The notes below the pieces were generated by a model. That model was not told the origin of the DNA. It was given only the letters and a program-made list of their open reading frames with translations, and ran no database searches. Of a stretch of 64,000 nt of DNA, positions 38,304 through 47,299 are shown in pieces (the stretch's first letter is position 1; each line of letters begins with the position of its first letter). The position numbers and the translations under genes are program-made. Source of the stretch: Streptomyces showdoensis (lineage in GTDB: Bacteria; Actinomycetota; Actinomycetes; Streptomycetales; Streptomycetaceae); NCBI RefSeq assembly GCF_039535475.1, contig NZ_BAAAXG010000028.1, positions 62,001 through 126,000 on the forward strand. Reading direction: 5' to 3'.

Positions 38304-40532
38304 ATGCGGCAGATGGTGTTCACGGCCCGGGAGGCGGCGAGCAGTGGCGGCAGCGGTCTGACCGGCCCCGTCGACTTCCCCGTCCCGGGCGGCCCGGAGG
38401 GGTCCGGGCGGCGCGGTCCGGTGGCCGCGCTGCGGGGCGCGGGGCGCGCGACGGCCCGTACGGTGGCCGGGCTCGGCCGGGTGCTGGCGCTGGTGTGGGC
38501 GGCGAGCCCGGGGCTCACGACGGCGCTCGCGCTCTCCACGGTCCTGGTCGGGCTGGTCCCGGCGGCGGTCGCGATCACGGCGCGGCTGCTCGTCGACACG
38601 GTGGTCCGGGGCGCCGCGCTCCACGGCTCGGGCCGCCCCGACCGCATCGGGCTCGCCGTGGACCTCCCCGGATTCACCTGGCACCCGCCCGCGACGACGA
38701 CCGTGACGGCCCTGGTGGCGCTGGCCGCCGTGCAGTGCGGGGTGTTCGCGCTCAGCGCGCTCGCGACGGCGGTGCGGAGCATCGCCCAGCAGCTGCTGCA
38801 GGAGCGGGCGACGCAGAGCGTGCAGGTGCGGGTGATGGAGCACGCGGGCCGGCTGCCGCTGTCGTTCTTCGAGGACTCCGCCTCGTACGACCTGCTGCGC
38901 CAGGCCCAGCAGGAGGCGTCGACCCGGCCGGTGATGATGATCGGCGGGGCGTTCACGCTGCTCCAGCACACGGTGACCTTCGCGAGCATGGTGGGGCTGC
39001 TGTTCGGGCTCGGGCCGCTGGTCGCGGTGGTGGCGCTGCTCGCGCCCGTCCCGGCCTTCGTGTCCGACGCGCGGTACGGGATGCGCGGCTTCCAGGTGAC
39101 GCTGTGGTCCTCGCCGATCCGGCGCCGGATGGAGTACCTGTCGCGGCTGGTGTCGACCGACGCGTACGCGAAGGAGATCAAGGTCTTCGGCCTCGCGCCG
39201 TTCCTGACCGAGCGCTTCCGGCTGCTCGGCGCGGCGGCCTACCGCGGCCTGCGCGGCGTGGTGACGGCCCGCCACCTCGTCGGCAACGCCTGGTCGTTGC
39301 TGACGACGCTGGCCGGGGCGCTGACGTACCTGTACGTGGCGCTGCAGGCGGTGCGCGGGCGGCTGAGCCTGGGCGACCTCATCCTCTACACCTCGGCGGC
39401 GACCGCCGTGGCCACCGCCGTCCAGGGCGTGTTCGGCGGCGCCTCCGGCATGTACGAGCACCATCTCTACCTGCGGAAGCTGTACGAACTCCTCGCCGTC
39501 GGCACCGGTTCCGAGGGCGGCCGGCCGCTGGAGGGCCCGGTGCGCGGCCATCTCGTCCTGGAACACGTCACGTTCCGCTACCCGGGCGCCGAGCGGCCGG
39601 CCCTCGACGACGTCTGCCTGGAGATCCCGGCCGGCGCCACGCTCGCCGTCGTGGGCCGCAACGGGGCCGGCAAGTCCACCCTGATCAAGCTGCTCTGCCG
39701 GCTGTACGAGCCGGACTCCGGCCGCATCCTCCTGGACGGCACGGACATCCGCGAGCTGGACCCGGAGGCGCTGCGGCGCCAAGTGGCGGCCATGTTCCAG
39801 GACTTCGTCACCTACCAGGCCACGGTCGCCGAGAACATCGGGCTCGGCGACCTGCCCGGCCTCGAGGACCCCGAGCGGATCGCCGAGGCGGCCGGGCGCG
39901 CCGGGGCCGCCGGGCTCGTCGAGCGGCTGCCGCAGGGGTACGGGACGGCGCTCGGCAAGTGGTTCGACACCGGGGTCGAGCTGTCCGGGGGCGAGTGGCA
40001 GAAGGTCGCGCTGGCGCGGGCGTTCATGCGCCGCGGGGCGCTGCTCGTCCTGGACGAGCCGACGTCGGCGCTCGACGCGGAGGCGGAGCACGAACTGTTC
40101 GCCCGGCTGCGGGAACTGGCCGCGGGCCGCACCACCGTCTACATCTCGCACCGCTTCTCGACCGTGCGGCGGGCCGACCTGATCGTCCTGATCGAGGACG
40201 GCCGGGCCACCGAACAGGGTACGCACGAGGAGCTGATGCGACTGGGCGGCTCGTACGCGCGCCTCTTCGCGCTCCAGGCGGCGGCGTACACGGACGCGCC
40301 CGGGGCGGGCGGGGCGAGCGGCGCGAGCGGGGCAGGTGAGGCGGGCGGGGCCGTCGCTCCGGCGGGTGCCGCGGCGCCCGGGCGGGCGGGGGCCGCCGTG
40401 CCCGTCACGGGACCTGGGCCAGGCGCCGCTCCTGGAACCGCCCCTGGAACCGGCCCCGGACCGGGCCCCGGTGCGGCCAAGGCCGCCGCCATCGCGGCCG
40501 CGCTCGCGGCGAAGGGGAAGATCGTCCCGTAA
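38304..40532 (+). CDS. ABC exporter with fused membrane and ATPase domains
   Basis: 742-residue type I half-transporter. A membrane domain (about 55-400, six segments) precedes the ATPase: Walker A GRNGAGKST, Q-loop MFQDF, signature LSGGEWQK, Walker B LLVLDEPTSALDA, H-loop YISHRFSTVR. There is no N-terminal C39 peptidase, so cargo must be trimmed elsewhere, fitting the adjacent S9 peptidase. A 90-residue Gly/Ala/Pro tail is low complexity. GGAGGAG precedes ATG 38304. Similar transporters export lanthipeptides and other RiPPs; the link here is by neighbourhood. Confidence 0.88.
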   Translation: MRQMVFTAREAASSGGSGLTGPVDFPVPGGPEGSGRRGPVAALRGAGRATARTVAGLGRVLALVWAASPGLTTALALSTVLVGLVPAAVAITARLLVDTVVRGAALHGSGRPDRIGLAVDLPGFTWHPPATTTVTALVALAAVQCGVFALSALATAVRSIAQQLLQERATQSVQVRVMEHAGRLPLSFFEDSASYDLLRQAQQEASTRPVMMIGGAFTLLQHTVTFASMVGLLFGLGPLVAVVALLAPVPAFVSDARYGMRGFQVTLWSSPIRRRMEYLSRLVSTDAYAKEIKVFGLAPFLTERFRLLGAAAYRGLRGVVTARHLVGNAWSLLTTLAGALTYLYVALQAVRGRLSLGDLILYTSAATAVATAVQGVFGGASGMYEHHLYLRKLYELLAVGTGSEGGRPLEGPVRGHLVLEHVTFRYPGAERPALDDVCLEIPAGATLAVVGRNGAGKSTLIKLLCRLYEPDSGRILLDGTDIRELDPEALRRQVAAMFQDFVTYQATVAENIGLGDLPGLEDPERIAEAAGRAGAAGLVERLPQGYGTALGKWFDTGVELSGGEWQKVALARAFMRRGALLVLDEPTSALDAEAEHELFARLRELAAGRTTVYISHRFSTVRRADLIVLIEDGRATEQGTHEELMRLGGSYARLFALQAAAYTDAPGAGGASGASGAGEAGGAVAPAGAAAPGRAGAAVPVTGPGPGAAPGTAPGTGPGPGPGAAKAAAIAAALAAKGKIVP

Positions 40533-40672
40533 CCAGGCCCGTAACCAGGCCCGTGACCGGGCCGGTGACCGGGTCCGCGACCCGGTCCGTGACCAAGCCT
40601 GTGAACCGGCCCGTGACCAAGCCTGTGAAACGGCCCGTGACCAAGCCTGTGAAACGGCCCGTGACCGGGCTC
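40529..40672. repeat. 12-bp minisatellite (about 12 units)
   Basis: Consecutive 12-base units of the type GTGACCAAGCCT and GTGAAACGGCCC run from the last codon of the exporter to the terminator stem. The later units form a clean 24-bp period at 40589-40612, 40613-40636 and 40637-40660. Early units are degenerate (GTAACCAGGCCC, GTGACCGGGCCG). Non-coding on both strands as far as can be judged. Confidence 0.88.
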
Positions 40673-40689
40673 CCGTCGGCCCGGTCACG
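40660..40689. terminator. Hairpin terminator between exporter and sensor kinase
   Basis: 11-bp perfect stem CGTGACCGGGC (40660-40670) with its complement (40679-40689) and an 8-base loop. It includes the last minisatellite unit and overlaps the 3' end of the kinase gene, serving both converging transcripts. Confidence 0.7.
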
Positions 40690-41809
40690 CCGGCACCGTG
40701 ACCCGGACGACCAGCCCGCCGTCCGCCGGGGCGGTGAGGTCGACCGTGCCGCCGTGCGCGAGGGCGATGGAGCGGACGATGGACAGGCCGAGGCCCACGC
40801 CGTCGCCGCTGCGGGAGAGCCGCCGGAAGGGTTCGAGCAGGCTGTCGGCCTCCCCCGCCGGCACGACCGGCCCGGTGTTGCGCACGGTGAGCGCCCCGTC
40901 CGGCCCGGTGGCGACCTCGACCGACCCGCCGGGCACGTTGTGGCGCACGGCGTTCTGCACGAGGTTGCCGACGAGCTGGTGCAGCAGGACCGGGTCCCCG
41001 GTCACCGGCAGCGGCCGCAGGTCGAGGGCGAGCCGCAGCCCCGCCGTATGGATCGCCGGACGGCTCTGCCCGACCGCCTCGGCGGCGATCCGCGCCAGGT
41101 CGGCGGGCTCCCGCCGGTCGAGCCCCCGGTCGCTGGTGGCCAGGGTCAGCAGCCCCTCGATGAGCCGTTCGCTGCGCCGGTTGGTCTCCAGCAGCTCCTC
41201 CTGGATGCGGGGCAGGTCCTCCGGGCGGGCCCGGCCGAGCCGGATCTGGATCGCGGCCCGCTGCACGGCGAGCGGGGTGCGCAGCTCGTGGGAGGCGTTG
41301 GCGACGAAGCGGCGCTGCGCCTCGAAGGCCGCGTGGAGCCGGTCGAGGAGGGCGTCGAAGGTGTCGGCGAGGTTCTTCAGCTCGTCGTCGGGCCCGGTGA
41401 GCCCGATGCGCTCGTGGAGGGTGGCGGCGGACAGCCGCTGCGCGGTCGCGGCGATGGTGTGGAGGGGCCGCAGGGCGCGGCCCGCGACGAGCCAGCCGAG
41501 CGCCACGGAGACGACGAGCATGACCAGCAGGGCGAGCAGCGACATCATCAGCAGCTGGTCGAGGGCGTCCTCGCGGAGCCGCCGGGCGAGGGCGGCGACC
41601 TGCGCCTTGGACAGGGAGGGGGCGGTGTCGGCGTACGGGGCGTCCTTGGGGAGCACGAGGACGGTGGTGCCGGTGAGGCGTTCGCGGAAGAGCAGGTAGG
41701 TGAGGCCGAGCAGGAGCAGCCCGGTGACGGAGAAGAGTCCGCTGTAGAGCGCGGTGAGACGCAGCCGCAGGGAGCGCTGGCCGGGCCGGGGGACGCGGAG
41801 GGCGGTCAC
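40685..41809 (-). CDS. Two-component sensor histidine kinase
   Basis: 374-residue membrane kinase. Two hydrophobic segments (about 18-40 and 88-112) flank a short external loop of about 45 residues. Then HAMP (about 112-165), HisKA with the phospho-acceptor His in NASHELRTPLA, and HATPase with NLVQNAVRHN and GDGVGLGLSIV. GTG 41809 follows the response-regulator stop by eight bases. Signal unknown; the divergent MacB-type efflux operon is the likely target. Confidence 0.92.
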   Translation of the reverse strand: MTALRVPRPGQRSLRLRLTALYSGLFSVTGLLLLGLTYLLFRERLTGTTVLVLPKDAPYADTAPSLSKAQVAALARRLREDALDQLLMMSLLALLVMLVVSVALGWLVAGRALRPLHTIAATAQRLSAATLHERIGLTGPDDELKNLADTFDALLDRLHAAFEAQRRFVANASHELRTPLAVQRAAIQIRLGRARPEDLPRIQEELLETNRRSERLIEGLLTLATSDRGLDRREPADLARIAAEAVGQSRPAIHTAGLRLALDLRPLPVTGDPVLLHQLVGNLVQNAVRHNVPGGSVEVATGPDGALTVRNTGPVVPAGEADSLLEPFRRLSRSGDGVGLGLSIVRSIALAHGGTVDLTAPADGGLVVRVTVPA

Positions 41810-41817
41810 GGGGGCCC

Positions 41818-42471
41818 TCAGATCCGGTAGCCGCTGCCGGGCAGCGTCTCGATGAGCTGGGGTTCGCCGAGCTTGGCGCGCAGCTTGCTCATGGTGATGC
41901 GGACGGCGCTGGTGAAGGGGTCCGCGTTCTCGTCCCAGGCGCGTTCGAGGAGCTCCTCGGTGGAGACGACGGCCCCTTCGGCGGCGAGCAGGACCTCCAG
42001 GACGGCGAACTCCTTGGGCGAGAGCCGCAGATAGCGTCCGTCGCGGAAGGCCTGGCGGCGCGGGGTGTCGAGGGTGATCCCGGCCCGTTGGAGGACGGGC
42101 GGCAGGGCGCGGGTGGCGCGCCGCCCCAAGGCCTGCACGCGGGCGACGAGTTCGGGGTACTCGAAGGGCTTGGACAGGTAGTCGTCGGCGCCGAGCGCGA
42201 ACCCGGCGACGAGGTCGGTGGTCTGGCCCGCCGCGGTGAGCATGAGGATCCGGGTGCGGGCCTCGGAGGCCACGACCTCGCGGCAGACCTCGTCCCCGTG
42301 GGTGCCGGGCAGGTCGCGGTCGAGGACGAGGACGTCGTAGTCGTTGACGGTGAGCCGTTCGAGGGCCGCGTCGCCGTCGAGGGCCACGTCGACGGCCATG
42401 CCGTGGGCGCGCAGCCCCTCCGCGACCAGCTCCGCGAGCATCCGTTCGTCCTCCGCCACCAGTACCCGCAT
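41818..42471 (-). CDS. OmpR-family response regulator
   Basis: 217-residue regulator: receiver domain with phospho-acceptor Asp51 in VLVLDRDLPG, conserved Lys in DDYLSKPF, and a C-terminal winged helix (about 125-217) ending ETLPGSGYRI. First gene of the two-gene operon with the kinase. Divergent from the efflux operon across a 179-base region, which should hold its binding sites. Confidence 0.94.
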   Translation of the reverse strand: MRVLVAEDERMLAELVAEGLRAHGMAVDVALDGDAALERLTVNDYDVLVLDRDLPGTHGDEVCREVVASEARTRILMLTAAGQTTDLVAGFALGADDYLSKPFEYPELVARVQALGRRATRALPPVLQRAGITLDTPRRQAFRDGRYLRLSPKEFAVLEVLLAAEGAVVSTEELLERAWDENADPFTSAVRITMSKLRAKLGEPQLIETLPGSGYRI

Positions 42472-42650
42472 GTGCGCGTCCTTCCGTCGTCACTCGTCAC
42501 GCCTCGGCCCGCGGACCACGGCCCTCGGCCCGTACGGCACTTCGTGATACCCGTCGCGATGTTTCGCCACCGTATGCGGGTACGGAGACGGCCCGGCAAC
42601 CCCGCCCTCGGTACATCTGTCACCACGGAGCACCGAGGAAGGGAGCGCAC

Positions 42651-43157
42651 ATGGCGATCACGGGACGGATCCGGCACGGGGCCCTGGCGGTGGCCGCCCT
42701 CGCGGCCCTGGCCACGGGGTGCGGCGGCGGGGGCGGCGACACCCCGGGGGTGGCGAGCGGCGGTGGGACCAGGTCGGTGTCGGCCTCCGCCTCCGCGTCT
42801 CCCGGCGGCAGCCGGCAGGACCAGCTCGTGGCCTTCGCGGGCTGCATGCGCGAGCACGGCATCCAGGTGGCGGACCCGGCCCCCGGCGACGAGAACGTCC
42901 AGCTGCCGCCGGGCACCAAGGGCGACGGGCGGACCCAGAAGGCGCTCGCCGAGTGCCAGGGGCTGCTGGGCGCGGGGGGCAAGGAGGGGACGGACGCCAC
43001 GGCCCAGGACAAGGCCGTCCGGCTGGCCCGGTGCCTGCGGGAGAATGGCCTCGACGTGGCGGACCCGGAGCCGGGCAAGCCGCTGCAGCTGAGCGGCGCG
43101 GCGAACGACCCGAAGGCGCGGGCCGCGATCACCGAGTGCAGGGCGTCGGTCCGGTGA
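42651..43157 (+). CDS. Lipoprotein with two Cys-containing repeats
   Basis: 168-residue lipoprotein: signal ending LATGC (lipid Cys about 24), a Ser/Gly linker, then two similar segments. The first has [18 protein letters not shown] and the second [18 protein letters not shown], each followed by a distal Cys, so it looks like an internally duplicated domain with paired cysteines. First gene of the efflux operon; GAGGAAGGGAG upstream of ATG 42651. It overlaps the next gene by four bases. Function unknown. Confidence 0.85.
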   Translation: MAITGRIRHGALAVAALAALATGCGGGGGDTPGVASGGGTRSVSASASASPGGSRQDQLVAFAGCMREHGIQVADPAPGDENVQLPPGTKGDGRTQKALAECQGLLGAGGKEGTDATAQDKAVRLARCLRENGLDVADPEPGKPLQLSGAANDPKARAAITECRASVR

Positions 43158-44350
43158 AGGAGCCGCTGACCCTCCCCGCCGACGAGGAACACGGGAATCA
43201 CGGGGACCACCGGGACCACGGGGACCATGGCGACCACGACGAGCACGACGAGCGCGCGGCGCGGCGGCCCGGGCGGGGCCGCCGGGGGTTCCTCCTCGGC
43301 GCCGCCGTGCTGGTCCTCGGCGCGGTCGCGGCCGGCGCGGTCGTGCTGTCCTCCCGTACGGACGGTCCGGCCGCCCCGGCCTCCGGACCGCGCACGGGCA
43401 CCGCGACGGTGGTCCGCACCGACCTCGTGCAGAGCGAGCGGATCGACGGCACGCTCGGCTACGCCGGCGCCTACACGGTGACCGCGCCCCGGGCGGGCGG
43501 CATCGTGACCTGGCTGCCGGACGTCGGCGTGACGATCGCCCGCGGGCAGCGCGCGTACGCCGTGGACGGCGTCGCCGTGCCCCTGTTCTACGGCTCGACC
43601 CCGCTCTACCGCCCCCTGGAGGAGGGGGTGGACGACGGCCCGGACGTACGGGTCGTCAAGCGCAACCTGAAGGCGCTCGGGTACGGGGACGGGCTCGCCG
43701 ACGACGCCCGTTTCACGTCCGGCACGGCGGAGGCGGTACGGGACTGGCAGGAGGACCGGGGCCGCGAGCGCACCGGGAAGGTGGCCCCCGGCGACGTGCT
43801 GGTGGAGCCGGGCGCCGTGCGGGTGACGGAGATCCCGGGCATCGTCGGGGCCCCGGCCGAGGGTCCGCTGCTCCGCCTCTCCGGCACCCGGCGGGTGGTG
43901 ACGGTGGACATGCCGGTCGGGCGCCAGCAACTGGCCAGGGGCGGCGCCGCCGTGCGCGTACGGCTGCCCGGCGGGAAGGCGACGGACGGCAAGGTCTCCC
44001 GGGTGGGCACGGTGGCCCGGGCCGCGGCGACGGGCGGCCCGGACCGGCAGGCGTCGCAGGGCGCGGCGGGCGAGGCGACCGTGCCGGTCGAGGTGACGCT
44101 GTCGAAGCCCGCGGACGCGGGGGCGCTGGACGGCGCCCCGGTCCAGGTCGACTTCACGAGCGAGCGCCGCGACGACGTGCTCGCCGTCCCGGTCCCGGCG
44201 CTGCTGGCCCTGGCGGAGGGCGGGTACGCGGTGGAGACCCCGGAGGGCCGGCTGGTGCCGGTGACTCTGGGAGTGTTCGCACAGGGACGGGTCGAGGTCG
44301 CGGGCGCGGGACTGCGGGAGGGAATGCGGGTGGAGGTGCCACTGCCGTGA
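43154..44350 (+). CDS. Membrane-fusion/HlyD-type protein with peptidoglycan-binding domain and His-rich N-terminus
   Basis: 398-residue protein. Residues 13-31 carry seven histidines exactly three residues apart (HxxHxxH pattern). A single membrane segment follows (about 46-66, [20 protein letters not shown]), then an adaptor region with a PG_binding_1-like segment ([16 protein letters not shown], ...[10 protein letters not shown]) and beta-rich lipoyl/barrel domains to the C-terminus. It would link the ATPase/permease pair to the envelope. The His tract precedes the membrane segment, so it should be cytoplasmic, where it could sense or bind metal. GTG 43154 overlaps the lipoprotein stop. Confidence 0.86.
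   Translation: MKEPLTLPADEEHGNHGDHRDHGDHGDHDEHDERAARRPGRGRRGFLLGAAVLVLGAVAAGAVVLSSRTDGPAAPASGPRTGTATVVRTDLVQSERIDGTLGYAGAYTVTAPRAGGIVTWLPDVGVTIARGQRAYAVDGVAVPLFYGSTPLYRPLEEGVDDGPDVRVVKRNLKALGYGDGLADDARFTSGTAEAVRDWQEDRGRERTGKVAPGDVLVEPGAVRVTEIPGIVGAPAEGPLLRLSGTRRVVTVDMPVGRQQLARGGAAVRVRLPGGKATDGKVSRVGTVARAAATGGPDRQASQGAAGEATVPVEVTLSKPADAGALDGAPVQVDFTSERRDDVLAVPVPALLALAEGGYAVETPEGRLVPVTLGVFAQGRVEVAGAGLREGMRVEVPLP
43190..43246. repeat. 9-bp repeat encoding HxxHxxH tract
   Basis: Seven CAC/CAT codons at a strict 9-base period separated by GGGGAC-like spacers (for example CACGGGGAC). Codons differ slightly, so the tract has diverged since its expansion. Confidence 0.85.
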
Positions 44351-45225
44351 CGGAGCACGTGAGGAGCGGCGCGGCCGGGTCCGCGGCCATCGGGGCGGCC
44401 GGCGCGACCGGGTCCGCGGCCATCCGGGCGGCCGGCGCGGCCGAGCCCGTGATCGCCCTGGAGGCGGTCTCCAAGACGTACCCCGGCGGCGTCCGCGCCC
44501 TGCACGGGGTCGACCTGACCGTCCGGGAGGGCGAACTCCTGGCCGTGGTGGGCCGTTCGGGGTCGGGCAAGTCGACGATGCTGCACCTGATGGGCACGCT
44601 GGACGCCCCGAGCGCGGGGCGGGTGCTGCTGCGCGGCCACGACGTGGCGACGCTGACCGACCGCCGGCTCTCGGCGGTGCGGGCGCGCTGGATCGGCTTC
44701 GTCTTCCAGCAGTTCTTCCTGTCGCCCGGCCGCAGCGCCGTCGACAACGTCGCCGAGGGGCTGCTCTACCACGGCATCCCGGCCCGGCGGCGCCGGGCGC
44801 TCGCCGTGGCCGCGCTGCGCCAGGTGGGCCTGGGGCACCGGCTCGACCACCGGCCGCACGAGATGTCGGGCGGCGAGCGGCAGCGGACGGCGATCGCCCG
44901 GGCCGTCGCGATCCGCCCTTCGGTGATCCTCGCCGACGAACCGACCGGCAACCTGGACTCGGCGGCGGGGGCGGGCGTGCTCGACCTGCTGCGGGAGCTG
45001 AACGCGCGGGGGACGACGATCGTGGTCATCACGCACGACCCGGGGCTCGCGGCGGTCCTGCCGCGCCGGGTGGAGGTGCTGGACGGACGGATCCGCTCCG
45101 ATTCGGCCGGGGAGCGGCCGCCCGCGACCGCCGCCCGGGCCCACCCCCAGGCCGACACACAGGCCCGCCCCCGGGCCCGGACCCCTGACCCGGCCCCGGC
45201 CCCGGCGCCGGGGGTGATGCCGTGA
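44347..45225 (+). CDS. MacB-type ABC transporter ATP-binding protein
   Basis: 292-residue ATPase of the LolD/MacB group. Walker [10 protein letters not shown], signature MSGGERQR, Walker [15 protein letters not shown]-loop VITHDP. An Ala/Gly-rich N-terminal extension (about 30 residues) and a Pro/Ala-rich C-terminal tail are added to the usual core. GTG 44347 overlaps the fusion-protein stop by four bases, and the gene itself overlaps the permease by four. Confidence 0.93.
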   Translation: MTEHVRSGAAGSAAIGAAGATGSAAIRAAGAAEPVIALEAVSKTYPGGVRALHGVDLTVREGELLAVVGRSGSGKSTMLHLMGTLDAPSAGRVLLRGHDVATLTDRRLSAVRARWIGFVFQQFFLSPGRSAVDNVAEGLLYHGIPARRRRALAVAALRQVGLGHRLDHRPHEMSGGERQRTAIARAVAIRPSVILADEPTGNLDSAAGAGVLDLLRELNARGTTIVVITHDPGLAAVLPRRVEVLDGRIRSDSAGERPPATAARAHPQADTQARPRARTPDPAPAPAPGVMP

Positions 45226-46427
45226 GGACCCCGACCCCCCTCCCCCGCCCCGCCCGGATGCCGCCGGCCGACGTCCTGCGCGTGGGCCTGGTGGGAATGC
45301 GGGCCCGGCCCACCCGGGCGGTGCTGTCGGCCCTGGGCATCGCGATCGGGATCGCCGCGATGGTGGCGGTCCTCGGCATCAGCAACGCGGGCCAGGCCGA
45401 GCTGATGAACCGGATCAGCAGGCTCGGCACCAACCTGCTGACGGTCTCCCCCGGCCGGGACCTGTTCGGCGACGAGGCGCGGCTGCCGAAGGACGCGGTC
45501 GAGATGGTCCGCCGCATCGGCCCGGTGCAGTCGGTGACCGCGACCGGCGCGCTCCCGGGCGTGACGGTGCGCCGCACCGACCGCATCGACCCTCTCGCCG
45601 GCGGCGGGATCGGCGTCAGCGCGGCCCGCACCGATCTGCTCGGCACGATCGGCGGCACGGTACGGGAGGGCGAGTTCCTCAACGGGGCCACCGGACGCTA
45701 CCCGGCGGTGGTCCTGGGCTCGGTGGCCGCCCAGCGCCTCGGCATCGACCGGACGGGCCGTCAGGTCTATCTGGGAGAACGGTGGTTCACCGTCACCGGG
45801 CTCCTCGACCCGGTGGCCCTGGCGCCGGAGATCGACCGCTCGGCCCTGATCGGCTGGGAGGCGGCGGGCACCCTGTTCGGCTTCGAGGGACATCCGACGA
45901 CGGTGTACGAGCGTTCCCCCGACGAGTCGGTGGAGGCGGTCCGCGCGGTCCTGGCGGCGACGGCGAACCCGGAGAGCCCGCAGGACGTCAAGGTCAGCCG
46001 CCCGTCCGACGCGCTGGAGGCGCAGCTGGCGGCGAAGTCCGCGTTCACGTCGCTCTTCCTCGGGCTGGGTGCGGTCGCGCTGCTCGTCGGCGGCGTCGGG
46101 GTGGCCAACACGATGGTCATCTCCGTCCTCGAACGCCGCCCGGAGATCGGCCTGCGCCGCTCGCTGGGTGCGGGCCGGGGCCAGATCCGCCTCCAGTTCC
46201 TGACTGAGTCCGTGGCGCTCTCGGGCGCGGGCGGCACGGCCGGCGTGGCGCTGGGCGCGCTGGTCACGGCGGGCTGGTCGCTGTCTCAGGGCTGGCCGCT
46301 GGTACTGCCGGTGGACATCCTGCTGGCGGGCGTGACGGCGGCGGCCCTGATCGGCACGGCGGCGGGCCTCTACCCGGCGGGCCGCGCGGCCCGGCTGACG
46401 CCGACGGAGGCGCTGGGGGCGGTGTGA
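45222..46427 (+). CDS. MacB/FtsX-type ABC transporter permease
   Basis: 401-residue permease with one N-terminal membrane helix, a large MacB_PCD extracytoplasmic domain (about 55-260) and three C-terminal helices (FtsX domain), ending [11 protein letters not shown]. Together with the preceding genes it forms a mechanotransmission-type exporter. Start GTG 45222. Its last 164 bases are antisense to the extended C-terminus of the SMI1/KNR4 gene. Confidence 0.92.
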   Translation: MRTPTPLPRPARMPPADVLRVGLVGMRARPTRAVLSALGIAIGIAAMVAVLGISNAGQAELMNRISRLGTNLLTVSPGRDLFGDEARLPKDAVEMVRRIGPVQSVTATGALPGVTVRRTDRIDPLAGGGIGVSAARTDLLGTIGGTVREGEFLNGATGRYPAVVLGSVAAQRLGIDRTGRQVYLGERWFTVTGLLDPVALAPEIDRSALIGWEAAGTLFGFEGHPTTVYERSPDESVEAVRAVLAATANPESPQDVKVSRPSDALEAQLAAKSAFTSLFLGLGAVALLVGGVGVANTMVISVLERRPEIGLRRSLGAGRGQIRLQFLTESVALSGAGGTAGVALGALVTAGWSLSQGWPLVLPVDILLAGVTAAALIGTAAGLYPAGRAARLTPTEALGAV

Positions 46428-47154
46428 CGCGCGGCCACGGGAGCTCCAGCCACCGGACGTACCAGTCACGGAAGCCGGGGCTGGGGCCGGGGCCGGGGCT
46501 GCGGCCGGGGCCGGGGCTGGGACTTGAGCCGGGGCCGGAGCCCGCGCCACCGGGGCCAGGACCCGGGGCAGGACCCGGGCCCGGGCCGGAGCCGGGGCCC
46601 GGGCCGGAGCCTGGGCCCGGGCCGGAGCCCCGCCCCGGACCCAGGCCGAGCGGGGTGAAACCGCCCCAGTCCGGATCGAGTTGCCAGACCTCGCCGGCGT
46701 GCGGGCCGTTCAGGACCAGCCGGACGAACATGCCGCAGCCCTGTTCGGCGAGCATGAGGGTGCCCGGGGTCAGCGCGTTCGCCGCCTCTGCTCCGATCCG
46801 GCCGGGGCGGGGTCCGTCGAGGGGGAACGGGGCGGCGAGCCGGCCCGGCCCGCGGTCGAGCGCCCACTCGGCGTCCACGGCCCACTCCTCGTCGGCCTCG
46901 GGCCGGGGCGCGGTGAGCGGCATCAGCCCGTGGCAGGGCCCGGCGGGGCCGTCGCCCACCTCCGCGACGAAGGAGCGGTACTCGGGCGGCAGCTCGATGC
47001 CGTGCGCCTCCTCGAACGCCCGGATCTCCGCCTCCGGCAGCGGGGGCGCCAGCACGTACCCGTGCGTGTCGGCCCCGAAGCGCTCCCGCCCCGGGTCCCG
47101 TGCGGCCATCTCGCGCAGCCGGGCGCGGACGCGGCCCTCGTCCCAGATCCCCAT
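46264..47154 (-). CDS. SMI1/KNR4-family protein with Gly-Pro insertion
   Basis: 296-residue protein. The SMI1/KNR4 fold is recognisable at 25-165 (LPEAEIRAFEEAHGIELPPEYRSF; GEVWQLDPDWGGFTPLG). It is then interrupted by about 60 residues of GPGPGSGPGP-type sequence before resuming with FRDWYVRWLELPW, which normally follows directly. After this the frame runs on for about 55 Pro-rich residues, antisense to the permease gene, where homologues would stop. Family members are often immunity proteins or scaffold proteins in toxin systems. ATG 47154. Confidence 0.75.
   Translation of the reverse strand: MGIWDEGRVRARLREMAARDPGRERFGADTHGYVLAPPLPEAEIRAFEEAHGIELPPEYRSFVAEVGDGPAGPCHGLMPLTAPRPEADEEWAVDAEWALDRGPGRLAAPFPLDGPRPGRIGAEAANALTPGTLMLAEQGCGMFVRLVLNGPHAGEVWQLDPDWGGFTPLGLGPGRGSGPGPGSGPGPGSGPGPGPAPGPGPGGAGSGPGSSPSPGPGRSPGPGPSPGFRDWYVRWLELPWPRVTPPPAPPSASAGPRGPPGRGPPPCRSGPPPSRPPAGCPPAVPAASPETATSPP
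46473..46650. repeat. GC-only simple repeat (GGGCCG/GGCCGGGGC type)
   Basis: Nearly pure G/C run of short degenerate repeats (GGGGCCGGGGCCGGGGCT type) encoding Gly-Pro on the minus strand. Placed inside the SMI1/KNR4 domain. Prone to polymerase slippage and assembly error. Confidence 0.8.
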
Positions 47155-47299
47155 GGGACGACCGTAACAACGCCGTATGCGGCCACCCCCGTGACCCCCG
47201 CCCCGTCGCCCGCGCGAGGGTCCCCTCGGCGAGTCCCGCGCGGAGGCGGCGTTCGGCACTGTGGTGGTCAGGAAGGGGGCCGGGGCCCGGGGCCCGGGC

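Noticed and set aside
40529..40672. CRISPR array
   Set aside because: Units are 12 bases, contiguous and without spacers; a minisatellite, not a CRISPR.
38304..46427. Two-component system and MacB-type pump as part of the peptide pathway
   Set aside because: Adjacent, but separated by a terminator and with their own divergent promoter region; no sequence evidence links them, so kept as a separate system.
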